A stretch of 64,000 bases of DNA from Candidatus Shapirobacteria bacterium (GCA_028710865.1 JAQTUF010000001.1:159202-223201), one strand, 5' to 3'; counted from the stretch's first letter, positions 36,101 to 44,528 are shown. Numbers and translations: made by a program. Notes: generated by a model from the letters alone, not told the origin.

Positions 36101-37667
36101 TATCTGTCCTAGGATCAAAAGTATTTTGAGCTTTAATTAAACCATCCTGCCAATTAGTATAATTAATATTTACAGGCACTGTAATTGAATTGATGGCAGT
36201 GTTAACGTCACTAATGCTTGAAGTAAAAGATCTAATAATATTGGCGATGTTGCCAAATTTGGTAACAGAAAATTGGGTTGGAGTACCATTGAGGGCACCA
36301 GTAAAACTGGTCATGGCATTTTTCATCTGAGTCAGTTCATCAGAATCAATACTTGTTGAATTATCGATAACTAAGGCAATATCTAGACCACATGATTGGG
36401 AAAGAGAAGGGTTGGGAGTGTTTGAAACAGGTATTTCGAAAACGCTAAAATGATCTTCACCAAAACCTGACCAATACCAATTGCTAGAACTACCACAGCC
36501 ATTGTCACAGCGGCCGATTTGGGCATCCCACTCTCCATAAGGTGCATCATTTGGCAGAAGATAATCACAGTATGCTACGGTTGAATCTGCATAATCACAC
36601 GTTTTGACAACAACATCGGATGGATTTCTAAATCTAATACGCATTTTGGCGGCAGTATCTCGAGTGGCTTTTGCGTAAACTGTTTCTCCTCTATGAAAAT
36701 TATCACCAACAGTGATATAAGTGTTATCTGAGTAACTTTCAATAAAATATATGGTGAAATGGTCGATGTTGGTGGCTTTGACGGAATCGGTTTGTTGTTC
36801 GAGATTGTCGACTGGTTTTATTTCATCAGCATTAATATTACTTTTTGCCTGATCTAATGATTTTTCGATGTAAGAAATTTCGGCAGTAGAATCGGATGGT
36901 TTTGGCAAGGTGATGTCATATTTAAATTCGCCATCAAACATTCCGGTAGTGATGTCATAGGCATATTCACCAACGTTAGTATCGTCTGGAAGTTTTAGAT
37001 CGGAAGTTTTGACTTGTTTAATTTTTAAATTAGTTCTTAAAATTTCATCTTTTGGAAGACATTTAAAAGTAACTGTGACATTGTTTTCCTGTGGAAAAAT
37101 ATATTTAACACCAACTTGGACCTTTTCACGAGTTTCATAAAGATCATTGGTAGTGTCATAATTCCAATCGAGAGCAACACTATCTCTCATAGTATCGGAA
37201 TCTGATAAACAAATTTGTTCAACAACAGTTGGTGCTGGAGTTGGAGTGATAGTAGGAGTTTCGGTAACAGTTGGACTGGGTACTTGGACAGAATCATTAC
37301 TTTCTGGAGTCGAAATATTTTCTTGATTTTGATTATTGTCGGAGTTATTAGAATTATCTTCTGGTATTGGTGTTGGCTCGGACGAAGGAGTCGGAGTGAC
37401 TTGGGGAGTAATAATAACTTCTGGGGTGGGAGTGACTTCTGGGGTTGGTTGGACTGTTGGAGTTGGAGTTTCTACAATGACTATTTCTGGGGTTGGAGTA
37501 GGAAAATTTTGGACTATTTCTACGGGTGTTGGGGTTGGGGTAAGGTCTTCAATACTTTGGGCGTAAACCGGCTTAATAGCAATGGCAAAAGGCAAAAAAC
37601 TATTTAACAGTAAGGACAAATTCGCAAGAACGGCAGTGAATTTTCTTGCAATACCGAAGTTTTTCAT
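30087..37667 (-). CDS. Giant vWA/SdrD-type surface protein, apparent fusion of two secreted proteins
   Basis: A 2526-residue secreted protein. It has a signal peptide (about 1-36, ending VYAQ), a Thr/Pro-rich linker (about 43-150), a vWA domain (about 425-620, MIDAS DNSTS and ASDGNPN), and a Cys-rich DUF4215-like block (about 720-830, CGDGILSVGEECDDGN). Many prealbumin/SdrD-B-like repeats follow (about 830-1980), interrupted by a TICHAT...DIIPP module (about 1303-1377) and a Cys-rich insert (about 1863-1918). A DUF11-like domain (about 1990-2110) leads to an LPGTG sorting signal at 2167-2171. Instead of stopping, the frame continues at Met2200 into a second signal peptide (GRKTILTILLTLL...SPVLA), a fibronectin-like protein and a final membrane anchor. 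It is probably an adhesin whose sorting signal is internal; see findings. Confidence 0.85.
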   Translation of the reverse strand: MKNFGIARKFTAVLANLSLLLNSFLPFAIAIKPVYAQSIEDLTPTPTPVEIVQNFPTPTPEIVIVETPTPTVQPTPEVTPTPEVIITPQVTPTPSSEPTPIPEDNSNNSDNNQNQENISTPESNDSVQVPSPTVTETPTITPTPAPTVVEQICLSDSDTMRDSVALDWNYDTTNDLYETREKVQVGVKYIFPQENNVTVTFKCLPKDEILRTNLKIKQVKTSDLKLPDDTNVGEYAYDITTGMFDGEFKYDITLPKPSDSTAEISYIEKSLDQAKSNINADEIKPVDNLEQQTDSVKATNIDHFTIYFIESYSDNTYITVGDNFHRGETVYAKATRDTAAKMRIRFRNPSDVVVKTCDYADSTVAYCDYLLPNDAPYGEWDAQIGRCDNGCGSSSNWYWSGFGEDHFSVFEIPVSNTPNPSLSQSCGLDIALVIDNSTSIDSDELTQMKNAMTSFTGALNGTPTQFSVTKFGNIANIIRSFTSSISDVNTAINSITVPVNINYTNWQDGLIKAQNTFDPRTDKPNLVIFASDGNPNRTGTSGTSVNESQAVADAVVVANSLKSSGTRIIALGIGNDLNINNLKAISGPTVGTDLNADVITSDFASLASTLATFASQTCGGTITIIKNINGNDQAPLSGWQFTINGQSYSTDSQGYTDAIPVTSGTYSVVEDPVKTGYSFNSAVCIKNGNPVGSSISNGVGSIVVGNSDIVSCTFTNDYLADCGDGILSVGEECDDGNSVNTDLCTNDCKDATCGDGFIQPGEICDSGASNTDIACSAPYEGTCNYCNTSCVPIIVTGPYCGDGNLDTNNGEECDDHNNTSGDNCNTTCQIEYGSITLTKVDNLNSGQDFAFNYTPMGSATTQFVLDDDNDSDLAYSDTKIFQNLNSNFYDISEVANSDWTPSIIECTSNFNLDNYPQYNHWYGTMSIALRPGENLNCSVTNTRKQGKIELQKHWIGTPGGAYINIGTEQGGSQIDSDWISDSDGTSGENTVNTGKYYVSETLMINAPYTGALTCFNDLNDNDIVDAGDTSHNIDTSTGEVSISENEDVICIFTNTRNTGTLQVLKNVDLNGDGDYTDLGETEATDWKWQYNGGSDHNTGDLAITLPTGNYQITETQKANFHLDDKKGGISCTSGSVDGSLVTINKDADVVCTFWNVRDTAPLHINKFEDKNGDGDVDAGEGPLENWTFEVYENNTCSGDYIASGTSDNSGVTHINGLLVGNTYWVKEVYDSNVWTNTTGNCRNIEILNTQTNNRIGFGNQRNIFCGDGIINGEEECDGINLGDLSNNDFTCNSSCELELVNDNVTICHATSANANPYNQISPNIQNNGDLQGGHLGHTGGVYPEDDWGDIIPPYVFIGGTYPGLNWNTEGQIIYYNDCNAEINSVKLQAQKVVCDAEIYLPNNTQGAIGPDTAQNWVDQSDGHCRLENQWQFQYGPAGAGSFGAFQTDTSSLGNPWQTFIANNTVEINDISNYGDRIEVREVVPTNSSPFVGFSNGSDVSAEFYCTGDTANYDNWEWINNPQYGTTYYCVAFNARNYASITVDKVTNPSGDSQSFTFNLERIGDSSPVQFNLTDQDTPYINSSLIPGTYSLSEVLPDKWFATSQLCSKNDQPIRTGLDSIQIEAGDAISCVFTNTKLSDIHGFKFNDLNGNGIRDCIDEEGETDGLKIAQICQLEPLLSGWTIFIDANKNGILDDQEQSMVTSDTDQHFGWYWFEDLEPGEYQICEVNQPGWSQTAPTSVCYTVTLPDQNSNGFNVSINAVEGPEYNFGNQQLSKVIVNKFNDINGNGQKDDGEENLSNWTINLTDQTSLNTNENGQVFFNNLTPGDYDLSEDLYSQPGWTQTNIYCEDSGNGVKITTPGEAYGHHGQCAGWNDCKDAATCALWACHVRGYSDLVSYGEGVACNSGSVNICHLFQYGINSLPPVLPVSTDHIDNQYIDYNWGTGCGVMGVTDIVCNNGSGSGEYYNNGYISGNHLTINPGQTKTCYIGNQRLEPTATITKSNNAVSNLSPGNSVQYNIGLNISNNDVADFKVTDLLSNGFKYRSGSYKILKNGVDITSSISEPQYHSPGVWNLGDLKAGDKLELTYTADISTDQQSGTYKDLAYAMGNYAYDANQTVLATAEDEGKIDTNFVGTQVPVVASTQNSVSAGVEKEETVEGQVLGASTELPGTGAATIWLIISAIMGALGFGLIKSGKILTKMGRKTILTILLTLLTFGLLSSPVLAANSDLLVRLEEPDSPTNIKNIELKFVALDIQDRSITIQCLKKDPDDTAFSQFGSDIILTDGGNSSYCDLSSVINESGSYQFQVKALAGSDVTTSQIVDLAYKNYSPDTPTDYRKDKLNNCDYKIHFRTADDGNKTVRVEIYRADITSFIADDGSKVGNINIGSNQEYDFSNSVPDCNKDYYFVLRAFDDAGNGSGLVGDSVVTTTTTTTSTTNLTPTAATGAIPVEGSNISNPEEGQPSESELGESNENSTENGQVLGTKNINKQSFFSQHKFISALIIIVVLAIIIYAFKKIKKGKKSIRR

Positions 37668-37724
37668 AGGTCGATATTGACAGACTAAATTATTAAAAGA
37701 TTTTAAAAAAAGAACTCTGACCGC

Positions 37725-37752
37725 AGTATATAACTTTTTTATAAGATTACAA
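37725..37752 (-). promoter_or_regulatory. Promoter of the giant surface protein-sortase operon
   Basis: On the minus strand TTGTAA (37747-37752), a 16-base spacer and TATACT (37725-37730). Transcription would begin near 37718, leaving a leader of about 50 bases before the ATG at 37667, so this operon is not leaderless. Confidence 0.5.
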
Positions 37753-37783
37753 GAGACTTAAAAACAGCTGAAAAAGAAAATAG

Positions 37784-37795
37784 TATAATGGAATA
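37784..37795 (+). promoter_or_regulatory. Leaderless promoter with GTG start
   Basis: TATAAT at 37784-37789, 6 bases, then GTG at 37796. It supports the GTG start of the small membrane protein and lies back to back with the giant-gene promoter. Confidence 0.55.
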
Positions 37796-38038
37796 GTGAT
37801 AAATATTTTGCCATTTATATTTAGACCAAATAAATATACATGGATTGGATTTGGTTTTTTAGTTTTGGCTATATTATTAACTCCTTTTATAATTGGAATT
37901 TTTATTTATCCAATAGCGGCAGTATTTATGGTTTTTGGAGTACATTTGTCTTTATATAAATTAATTCCCGGACATAAAAAATTAACTGAAAAAATTATTA
38001 ATTCATATAAACCCTATTTTCACTTATGGAAAAAATAG
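37796..38038 (+). CDS. Small two-helix membrane protein
   Basis: An 80-residue protein with two closely spaced transmembrane helices (about residues 16-34 and 36-54) and a basic C-terminal tail. Function unknown. It overlaps the next gene by 13 bases, so the pair is co-translated. Confidence 0.55.
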   Translation: MINILPFIFRPNKYTWIGFGFLVLAILLTPFIIGIFIYPIAAVFMVFGVHLSLYKLIPGHKKLTEKIINSYKPYFHLWKK

Positions 38039-38334
38039 CAGCTTTTGGTTTTTGGATATTTTTTTTATTAATTGTAGTCTTGCCAATAAGCTTGATTATA
38101 AAACTGGTTTTAAAATCAAAAAAAAGCAGTTGGTCTGGGGAAGTAATCGATAAAAAACATAATGTGACTGAAGATATGGATGATAAAACCATTGAGTCAT
38201 ATTATGTGGTAGTAAAAATGGACGGTGGGGGTCGAGATAGAAATATTGGATTATCGCCTCAGATGTGGAAAGAGTTTAAAGTGGGAGACAAGATCAAAAA
38301 ACCGGCGGGGAAATTATATCCAGAAAAAGTTTAA
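38026..38334 (+). CDS. Membrane-anchored small beta-domain protein
   Basis: A 102-residue protein: one transmembrane helix (about residues 7-29), then a small domain rich in beta strands with WSGEVIDKKHNV, YYVVVKMDGGG and FKVGDKIKKPAGKLYPEKV. The KVGDKxxKPxG ending resembles small beta-barrel membrane-associated domains of unknown function. Its stop overlaps the convergent PP2C gene by 4 bases. Confidence 0.6.
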   Translation: MEKIAAFGFWIFFLLIVVLPISLIIKLVLKSKKSSWSGEVIDKKHNVTEDMDDKTIESYYVVVKMDGGGRDRNIGLSPQMWKEFKVGDKIKKPAGKLYPEKV

Positions 38335-39221
38335 GGTTTTTTCCCAACTTTAATTATCATTGCAGTCATATCGTCTGATTTAGAACGAAAACTACCTTCT
38401 TGACTACGTTTTTGTGATTGTCCAATTAGTTCTTTAATAATTTCAGTCGAGTTTTGATTTTGATAATTTAATAAAATCCGACTGATTTCTTGAGTCGTTA
38501 AATTATCATGAACCCCATCGGTAGTCAGTAAAAGAATGTCCCCTTTCTGAAGGTTGATGAAGTTGATTTCTGGACAAGCATTTTCATACCCAAAAAAATT
38601 AGTAATAGCATTCCGATTTTTAAAAAGATATTTTTCGGTATTATTTAATTGATTTTCATACAAAACTTCATCAAGTTTATTTTGGATTTTTTCAAAATTG
38701 TTGGGAGCTTGAGCTTTAATATTGTTATCATCGGTAGTAAGTTTAATTAATGGTCTTTGATTATCTGAACGAAAAAGATAAGCTCGACTATCACCCATAT
38801 TAGCGATTACAGCTTGGTAACCACCTAAATTATTTTGACAAAGAATACCAAAAGTTGCAGTAGAGCCACCCAAATTAAATTTACTTTTATTTTCCATAAA
38901 TAATTGATTAACATTCATTGCAATATTTTTTAGACTTTTTACAGCTTCTTGTGGAGAAATATTTGGAGATAATAATTTAAGTCTATCTTGAATTAGATCT
39001 GAACAAAATTGAGATGAATCTCGACCATTGGCTTCACCACCCATACCATCAAAAACTGCAAAAGAACCATTTATAGTATTAAAAAATACAACATCTTCAT
39101 TTTGTTTATCGGTTCTATTTTTTTTGGGTAAAGAATTAAAATCTAAATCTAATAATGGAAATTTTGGAGTTAATTCTGGATTATTTAATTGGATTTCATT
39201 ACTTGAATTGATTGTTGTCAT
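38331..39221 (-). CDS. PP2C-family serine/threonine phosphatase
   Basis: A 296-residue Mg/Mn-dependent phosphatase with the PP2C motifs: FAVFDGMGG (residues 54-62), NMGDSRAYL, LLLTTDGVHDN and SKSDDMTAMII. It dephosphorylates Ser/Thr-phosphorylated proteins. No Hanks-type kinase is in the window; the ABC1-type gene is too far away to be its partner. An insertion of about 35 residues before the TTDGVHDN motif is slightly unusual. Confidence 0.9.
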   Translation of the reverse strand: MTTINSSNEIQLNNPELTPKFPLLDLDFNSLPKKNRTDKQNEDVVFFNTINGSFAVFDGMGGEANGRDSSQFCSDLIQDRLKLLSPNISPQEAVKSLKNIAMNVNQLFMENKSKFNLGGSTATFGILCQNNLGGYQAVIANMGDSRAYLFRSDNQRPLIKLTTDDNNIKAQAPNNFEKIQNKLDEVLYENQLNNTEKYLFKNRNAITNFFGYENACPEINFINLQKGDILLLTTDGVHDNLTTQEISRILLNYQNQNSTEIIKELIGQSQKRSQEGSFRSKSDDMTAMIIKVGKKP

Positions 39222-39252
39222 AATTAATCTAATTTATCATGAAAATTTTTAT

Positions 39253-40413
39253 TTATTTTTTAAAGTATTTTTTATTTTTTAATTTATCAGGGAGGAGGGA
39301 TTCGGAGGTGTACATTTTATAGTCTTTGCCATAACCGGCGGATTCCATTAATTTAGTTTCGGGATTGCGGAGATTTAGAGGAATAGGGAGATTACCGAGA
39401 TTTTCAACATCAGCAAGGGCGGCAAGATAAGCTTCATAAGCGGAACGGTCTTTAGGTGACTTCGCTAAATAAACCACACCATGGGCTAAATTTTCGCGAC
39501 ATTCGGGATAACCAATAATTTCCACACTTCTAAAAACAGCATTGGCGACTAGAAGAGCAGAAGAATTGGCAACCCCGATATCTTCGGAAGCAAAAACAAC
39601 CATACGACGAGCAATAAATTTGGGATCTTCACCAGCAGTAATCATGCGAGCAAGATAATAAAGAGCCGCATCAATATCAGAGGCACGCATACTTTTGATA
39701 AAGGCAGAAATAGTATCATAATGTTCACTCCCCTTTTTATCAAAACGAAGAAATTTATTTTGAAGAGTACTAACCAAATTTTCTTTAGTTAAAGAACTAT
39801 AAAGGGTAAAAGCATTGTCAATCATAGTGATGGCTTGACGGGCATCGCCATTGGCCATTTTGATAAGCCATTCACGAGCTTCTTTAGTAATTTTAGTTTT
39901 TAAAATTTTGACAGCTCGAGTGATTATTTCACCAATATCTTCATCTGATAATTCCTCAAGGATAAAAACTCGGCAACGAGAAAGAAGAGGTGAGATGACT
40001 TCAAATGAAGGGTTTTCGGTGGTGGCACCAATAAGAGTTAAAACTCCAGATTCAACATAAGGAAGCAAAAAATCCTGCTGGGCTTTGTTAAAACGATGAA
40101 TTTCATCTAAAAATAATATTTTTTTATAGAGGCCAGGGTTGGAAGAATCGTTTTTACCAATTATTCTTCGAATATCATCTTTACTAGCAGAAACGGCTGA
40201 TAACTCAAAAATTTCGGCTTGGGCTTCTTTGGCAATAATTTTAGCAAGAGTAGTCTTGCCAACACCAGGAGGACCCCAAAAAATCATGGAAAAAATTTGA
40301 TGATTTTTGATAGCTAGACGGAGTGGTTTATCTTTTCCTACTAAATGAGATTGACCAACAAACTCATCTAAATTTTTGGGGCGAAGAAGAGAAGCTAGAG
40401 GTTGATTTAACAT
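39253..40413 (-). CDS. rarA: Replication-associated recombination protein A (RarA/MgsA AAA+ ATPase)
   Basis: A 386-residue clamp-loader-like AAA+ ATPase. RPKNLDEFVGQSHLVG, Walker A WGPPGVGKTT (residues 46-55), Walker B LFLDEIHRFNKAQQD, sensor IGATTENPSFEV and a C-terminal MgsA tetramerisation domain (ARRMVVFASEDIG) identify RarA. It acts at stalled replication forks with SSB. Slightly shorter than E. coli RarA (447). No obvious leaderless box precedes the ATG. Confidence 0.93.
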   Translation of the reverse strand: MLNQPLASLLRPKNLDEFVGQSHLVGKDKPLRLAIKNHQIFSMIFWGPPGVGKTTLAKIIAKEAQAEIFELSAVSASKDDIRRIIGKNDSSNPGLYKKILFLDEIHRFNKAQQDFLLPYVESGVLTLIGATTENPSFEVISPLLSRCRVFILEELSDEDIGEIITRAVKILKTKITKEAREWLIKMANGDARQAITMIDNAFTLYSSLTKENLVSTLQNKFLRFDKKGSEHYDTISAFIKSMRASDIDAALYYLARMITAGEDPKFIARRMVVFASEDIGVANSSALLVANAVFRSVEIIGYPECRENLAHGVVYLAKSPKDRSAYEAYLAALADVENLGNLPIPLNLRNPETKLMESAGYGKDYKMYTSESLLPDKLKNKKYFKK

Positions 40414-40466
40414 TTGGGTTTTGTTTGGGTAATAGAATTATTTTAACACTTCCTTCCAAAAATTTC

Positions 40467-41366
40467 TTAAGCCAAATTATCTTCTCTTTTTAGTTTTCTT
40501 CTTTTTCTGATAAATCTGATGACAACGATTATTGGCAAAATTATTGGGGTATAAACGAAACCCCATATGGCCACAGAACCAAGACTTCTAAATGTCTCAA
40601 CTAAAGATCTGGTTGCTTTTTTGAAAATGGCTTTTGGTTCCCAAGTATTGGTCGGAGCATAAGGAAGAGCAATTTCATCAGTTGAGAGATATATGGTAAT
40701 TTTGGTTAAATTAACTGATTGTTCGTAATATTTTTGCTGACCTTTGATATTGTCAATCTGGCTTTGAAGACTGGTCAATTTTTGCTGAACATCGAGAATA
40801 TCGGAAATTTTTTCAGCTTTGGCAAGAATTTCTTCATATTTAGATTTGGTCTTGGTTAAAACTTCAAGACGGGCATCTAGATCTTGATATTCATCAGTAA
40901 TATCGCGACTAGTGACATTTTCAGAAACAACTTTATGTGCCATTTTTTTGAAAGCATCTAAAGCTTCAGTTTTTTTGTCTTCCGGAATCCTTATGGAAAT
41001 AGAACCACTAGCGGCTTCTTCTGGCCTACTAAGACTGGAATTAATCATAAAACCACCAAAATCTTCAGTAGTTTTTTTTATATCAATGATAGTTTTATCA
41101 ACATCTTCGACTTGAAAAGATAGATTGGTATTTTCAACAAGCATTCTATCAACACTAGTGATGGTATTAGCACTGCTTTCAGCATTACTACTGGTTTTAG
41201 TAGATGGAACAATAGATAAGCTATCACTAGTAGAGGTGAGACCTCTAAAACTACTACTACTGATTAAAGATGAAGAATTTGTATTTAGAGAAAATAATCT
41301 TTGCCCAAAAAGTAAAATTATAATAACCACAAACCAACCCCAATTTTTCTTTAAAAAAGTGATCAT
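40467..41366 (-). CDS. DUF4349 membrane protein
   Basis: A 299-residue envelope protein: N-terminal transmembrane helix (about residues 7-23), Ser/Thr-rich linker, then the DUF4349 domain (VENTNLSFQVEDV, GGFMINSSLSR, ISIRIPEDK, ITDEYQDLDARL) with a long coiled coil, and a C-terminal transmembrane helix with a basic tail. DUF4349 proteins are often called putative lipoproteins; function unknown. The ATG at 41366 is preferred because TATATT ends 5 bases upstream; the frame extends to 41390. Confidence 0.8.
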   Translation of the reverse strand: MITFLKKNWGWFVVIIILLFGQRLFSLNTNSSSLISSSSFRGLTSTSDSLSIVPSTKTSSNAESSANTITSVDRMLVENTNLSFQVEDVDKTIIDIKKTTEDFGGFMINSSLSRPEEAASGSISIRIPEDKKTEALDAFKKMAHKVVSENVTSRDITDEYQDLDARLEVLTKTKSKYEEILAKAEKISDILDVQQKLTSLQSQIDNIKGQQKYYEQSVNLTKITIYLSTDEIALPYAPTNTWEPKAIFKKATRSLVETFRSLGSVAIWGFVYTPIILPIIVVIRFIRKRRKLKREDNLA

Positions 41367-41417
41367 AATTAAATATAACATATAGAACAAAACTTTAGGG
41401 TGTTAGTATAATAAGGT
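41367..41417. promoter_or_regulatory. Divergent leaderless promoters of the DUF4349 and glycosyltransferase genes
   Basis: Minus strand: TATATT at 41372-41377, 5 bases, ATG at 41366. Plus strand: TATAAT at 41407-41412, 5 bases, GTG at 41418. The whole intergenic space is 51 bases. Confidence 0.55.
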
Positions 41418-42728
41418 GTGGCAATAGGAATTGTTTTATTGTTTTCTTTGATATTAAGGCTGATTGGAATAAACCAGTCAATGTGGTTGGATGAGGCAAT
41501 ATCGGCCAATGTGGCTAGGATACCAGTAATAGAAATTATCAAAAATTTTTCAGTAACTGATTTTCACCCACCACTGTATTATTTATTCTTAAATGGTTGG
41601 ATAAAAATATTTGGAAATAGTGTTGTAGCCATGAGAATGAGTTCAGTATTATTTTCTTTGGTAACTATTTGGTTGACTTATAAAATTGGAAAAGAAATTA
41701 AAAATGAAAAGACAGGTTTGTGGGCAGCAATATTTTTGGGAATAAATCCCCTATTTATTTATTTCTCTCAAGAATTAAGAATGTATATGATGGTGGTAAT
41801 GCTTTTAACTGGGGCATTATATTTTTTGATTAAAATATTAAAAAAAGAAAATTGGAAAAATATTTTGGGATTTAATATTTTAATTTTTTTGAGTTTTTTA
41901 ACATTTTATGGATCAGTGTTTTTGATTGCAGCTATACTTTTATATCTGTTGGTCAATAAAAAATTTAAATTATTTCTAATAAATAGTGTTGGGATTGTAA
42001 CAGCGATATTAATAGTCAGTCCCCTACTTTTAACTCAAATAAAATATTCAGGAACTATGTTGACCCAAGTGGTCAATTGGACATTGGTATTAGGAAAAGT
42101 GAATTTAAAAAATTTAATACTTATTCCAGTAAAATTTAGTATTGGAAGGATAGATTGGTATCCAAGGGTTCTTTATTATGGAATAAGTGGGGTTTGGACT
42201 TTGATAGTTTGGTCAATGGTAGTGAAAGGAATATTAAAAAACAAGATGTGGGGATGGTTGTTAATTACTCCAATAATTTTGGGAATTATTTTTTCTTTTA
42301 AGTCACCATTATTACAATATTTTCGATTTTTATATTTAGTACCAATTTTGGCACTGATTTTGGCATTATCAGTTAAAAATAAAATAGTCAGATCTTTTTT
42401 AGTGGGTGGTTTTTTGATTTTTAGCGGAATGTATTTATTAAATCCTAATATGTATCGAGAGGATTGGAAAGGATTGACATCAGATTTGGATACAAAGGAA
42501 AATATTTATATGATAGAAAGTTTTGCTGATCCAATAAAATATTACAACCCAGAAATTAAAATCAAAGATATAAAAAAGATAGAGCCGAGTGAAGATAAAA
42601 TAACAATAATCCCCTTTGGTGGAGCAGTGCATGGAATTGATTTTTTTCAAAAACTAGAAAGTTTGGGATACCATCGAACTTTAGAAAGGAGTTATCGAGA
42701 AAATAAATTGGAAAAATGGGAAAAATAA
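41418..42728 (+). CDS. GT-C glycosyltransferase, GT39/ArnT-like
   Basis: A 436-residue protein with about ten transmembrane helices. MWLDEAISANVA in the first outer loop carries the catalytic-type acidic residue of GT39/ArnT enzymes, and DFHPPLYYLFLNGW is another family block. It should use a polyprenyl-phosphate sugar outside the membrane. It is unlike the two GT-C paralogues at 5319-8536 in the first loop (WLDE versus HPDE). The start is GTG with TATAAT 5 bases before it. Confidence 0.8.
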   Translation: MAIGIVLLFSLILRLIGINQSMWLDEAISANVARIPVIEIIKNFSVTDFHPPLYYLFLNGWIKIFGNSVVAMRMSSVLFSLVTIWLTYKIGKEIKNEKTGLWAAIFLGINPLFIYFSQELRMYMMVVMLLTGALYFLIKILKKENWKNILGFNILIFLSFLTFYGSVFLIAAILLYLLVNKKFKLFLINSVGIVTAILIVSPLLLTQIKYSGTMLTQVVNWTLVLGKVNLKNLILIPVKFSIGRIDWYPRVLYYGISGVWTLIVWSMVVKGILKNKMWGWLLITPIILGIIFSFKSPLLQYFRFLYLVPILALILALSVKNKIVRSFLVGGFLIFSGMYLLNPNMYREDWKGLTSDLDTKENIYMIESFADPIKYYNPEIKIKDIKKIEPSEDKITIIPFGGAVHGIDFFQKLESLGYHRTLERSYRENKLEKWEK

Positions 42729-42811
42729 ACCCATTTAAAATTTTTGGGTCCTCTTTATTAAAACATTAAATTTGAAATAAAGAAATATATTTAATTTTTA
42801 AAAAAAATCTT

Positions 42812-42824
42812 TATAATGATGAAC
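42812..42824 (+). promoter_or_regulatory. Leaderless promoter of pyrG
   Basis: TATAAT at 42812-42817, 7 bases, then the ATG at 42825. The box covers the first possible ATG (42816), which therefore cannot be in the mRNA. Confidence 0.6.
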
Positions 42825-44510
42825 ATGAAATATATTTTTGTATCTGGCGGGGTAGTGAGTGGATTAGGGAAAGGGATTACGGCAGCCACTATTGGATTGA
42901 TTTTGAAAAACAGGGGCTATAAAGTCACAAATATTAAGATTGACATGTATCTTAATGTAGATGCAGGGACTATCCGCCCACAAGAACATGGTGAAGTATT
43001 TGTAACTCAAGATGGAATGGAGACAGATCAAGATTTAGGTAATTATGAAAGGTTTATTGGCGAATCTTTGGATAGATCAAATTATATAACTACTGGACAA
43101 GTATATAAGGCGGTTATTGATAAAGAAAGAGCTTTTGGTTATGACGGGGAAGATGTTGAGGCTATTCCTCATGTAACTGATGAAATAATTGAAAGAATTC
43201 AAAAAGCAGGAAAATCAAATAAAGCTGATATTGTGATAATTGAGTTGGGAGGAACAGTTGGAGAATATCAAAATAGTTTATTTTTTGAAGCTAGTAGAAT
43301 TTTAAAATTAAAACAACCAAAAGATGTTATTCAAATTCACGTAACTTATTTACCTTTCTTAAAAAATATTGGTGAATTAAAAAGTAAACCAGCCCAACAA
43401 TCATCTCATTTATTAAATGCCATGGGAATACAACCTGATTTTATAGTGGCTAGAAGTGAAAAAATAATTGATGATAAAAGAAAGGAAAAATTGGGGGTAT
43501 TTTGTAATTTATCTCAAGAATATATTATTAGTAATCCTGATTTGGAGAGTGTGTATGAATTGCCAAAACATTTTGAAAAACAAAATTTAAGTGTAAAGAT
43601 ATTAGAAAAATTAAGCTTAAAACCGAAAAGAGAAACTGGTGATTTGAAAAAATGGAATAAATTTGTAGAGTATAAAAACGTGGCTAAAAAAGTGATGAAA
43701 ATTGCTATGGTAGGGAAATACTTTAATACTGGAGATTATAAACTGACCGACTCATATATTTCAGTAATTGAAGCAATTAAACAGGCAGCGTGGGTATTGG
43801 GAGTAATTCCAGAACTTTCATGGATTGACAGTGGAGATGTAGAAAAAGGCAAAATTGATTTGAAATATTTTGATGGAGTGGTGGTGCCACAAGGTTGGGG
43901 AAGTCGAGGTACTGAAGGAAAAATTAAAGCGATAAAATTTGCTAGAGAAAATAAAATTCCTTATTTGGGTTTGTGTTTTGGAATGCAAATGGCGGTAATT
44001 GAATTTGCCCGTAATATAGTCGGGCTGAAAGGAGCTAATTCAATAGAAGTTGATAAAGATACCAAATACCCAGTAGTTTATATAATGCCAGATCAATTGG
44101 AATATCTAAAAAAGAAACAATATGGTGGAACAATTAGGCTCGGATCTTGGCCATGTAAATTGACCCCAAAAACAAAATTAGCTGAGGCTTATAAAAAATA
44201 TGGGCAAAATAAAGAGGCTCCATGGAATATTGAAGATAATTTTAAGAGTGAAAATTTAAAAGATAAAACAAATATAATTTTTGAAAGACATCGACATCGA
44301 TATGAAGTTAATGGTGAATACCGAGACAGGTTAGAAAAAGCGGGATTAATAATTTCAGGAACATCGCCCGATGGTAAATTAGTAGAAGCGGTTGAATTAG
44401 CTAATCATCCATTTTTTGTAGCAACACAATTTCATCCAGAATACATTGCTAGACCATTAACGCCACACCCAGTATTTTTAGCTTTCTTAGAAGCGATAAA
44501 AGATAAATAA
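42825..44510 (+). CDS. pyrG: CTP synthase
   Basis: A 561-residue glutamine-dependent CTP synthase. Residues 1-270 are the synthetase domain (MKYIFVSGGVVSGLGKGI, GGTVGEYQNS), and about 290-560 the class I glutaminase with nucleophile Cys in YLGLCFGMQMA and ATQFHPEYIARP (His, Glu). It makes CTP from UTP, ATP and glutamine. The frame allows ATGs at 42816 and 42819, but MKYIF at 42825 is the conserved family start and matches the promoter position. A small insertion around GQNKEAPW in the glutaminase domain is seen. Confidence 0.96.
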   Translation: MKYIFVSGGVVSGLGKGITAATIGLILKNRGYKVTNIKIDMYLNVDAGTIRPQEHGEVFVTQDGMETDQDLGNYERFIGESLDRSNYITTGQVYKAVIDKERAFGYDGEDVEAIPHVTDEIIERIQKAGKSNKADIVIIELGGTVGEYQNSLFFEASRILKLKQPKDVIQIHVTYLPFLKNIGELKSKPAQQSSHLLNAMGIQPDFIVARSEKIIDDKRKEKLGVFCNLSQEYIISNPDLESVYELPKHFEKQNLSVKILEKLSLKPKRETGDLKKWNKFVEYKNVAKKVMKIAMVGKYFNTGDYKLTDSYISVIEAIKQAAWVLGVIPELSWIDSGDVEKGKIDLKYFDGVVVPQGWGSRGTEGKIKAIKFARENKIPYLGLCFGMQMAVIEFARNIVGLKGANSIEVDKDTKYPVVYIMPDQLEYLKKKQYGGTIRLGSWPCKLTPKTKLAEAYKKYGQNKEAPWNIEDNFKSENLKDKTNIIFERHRHRYEVNGEYRDRLEKAGLIISGTSPDGKLVEAVELANHPFFVATQFHPEYIARPLTPHPVFLAFLEAIKDK

Positions 44511-44528
44511 TTTTTTGGTCGGCTATCT

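Noticed and set aside
37215..37607. Plus-strand Gly/Trp/Val-rich frames
   Set aside because: Antisense shadows of the Thr/Pro linker of the giant surface protein.
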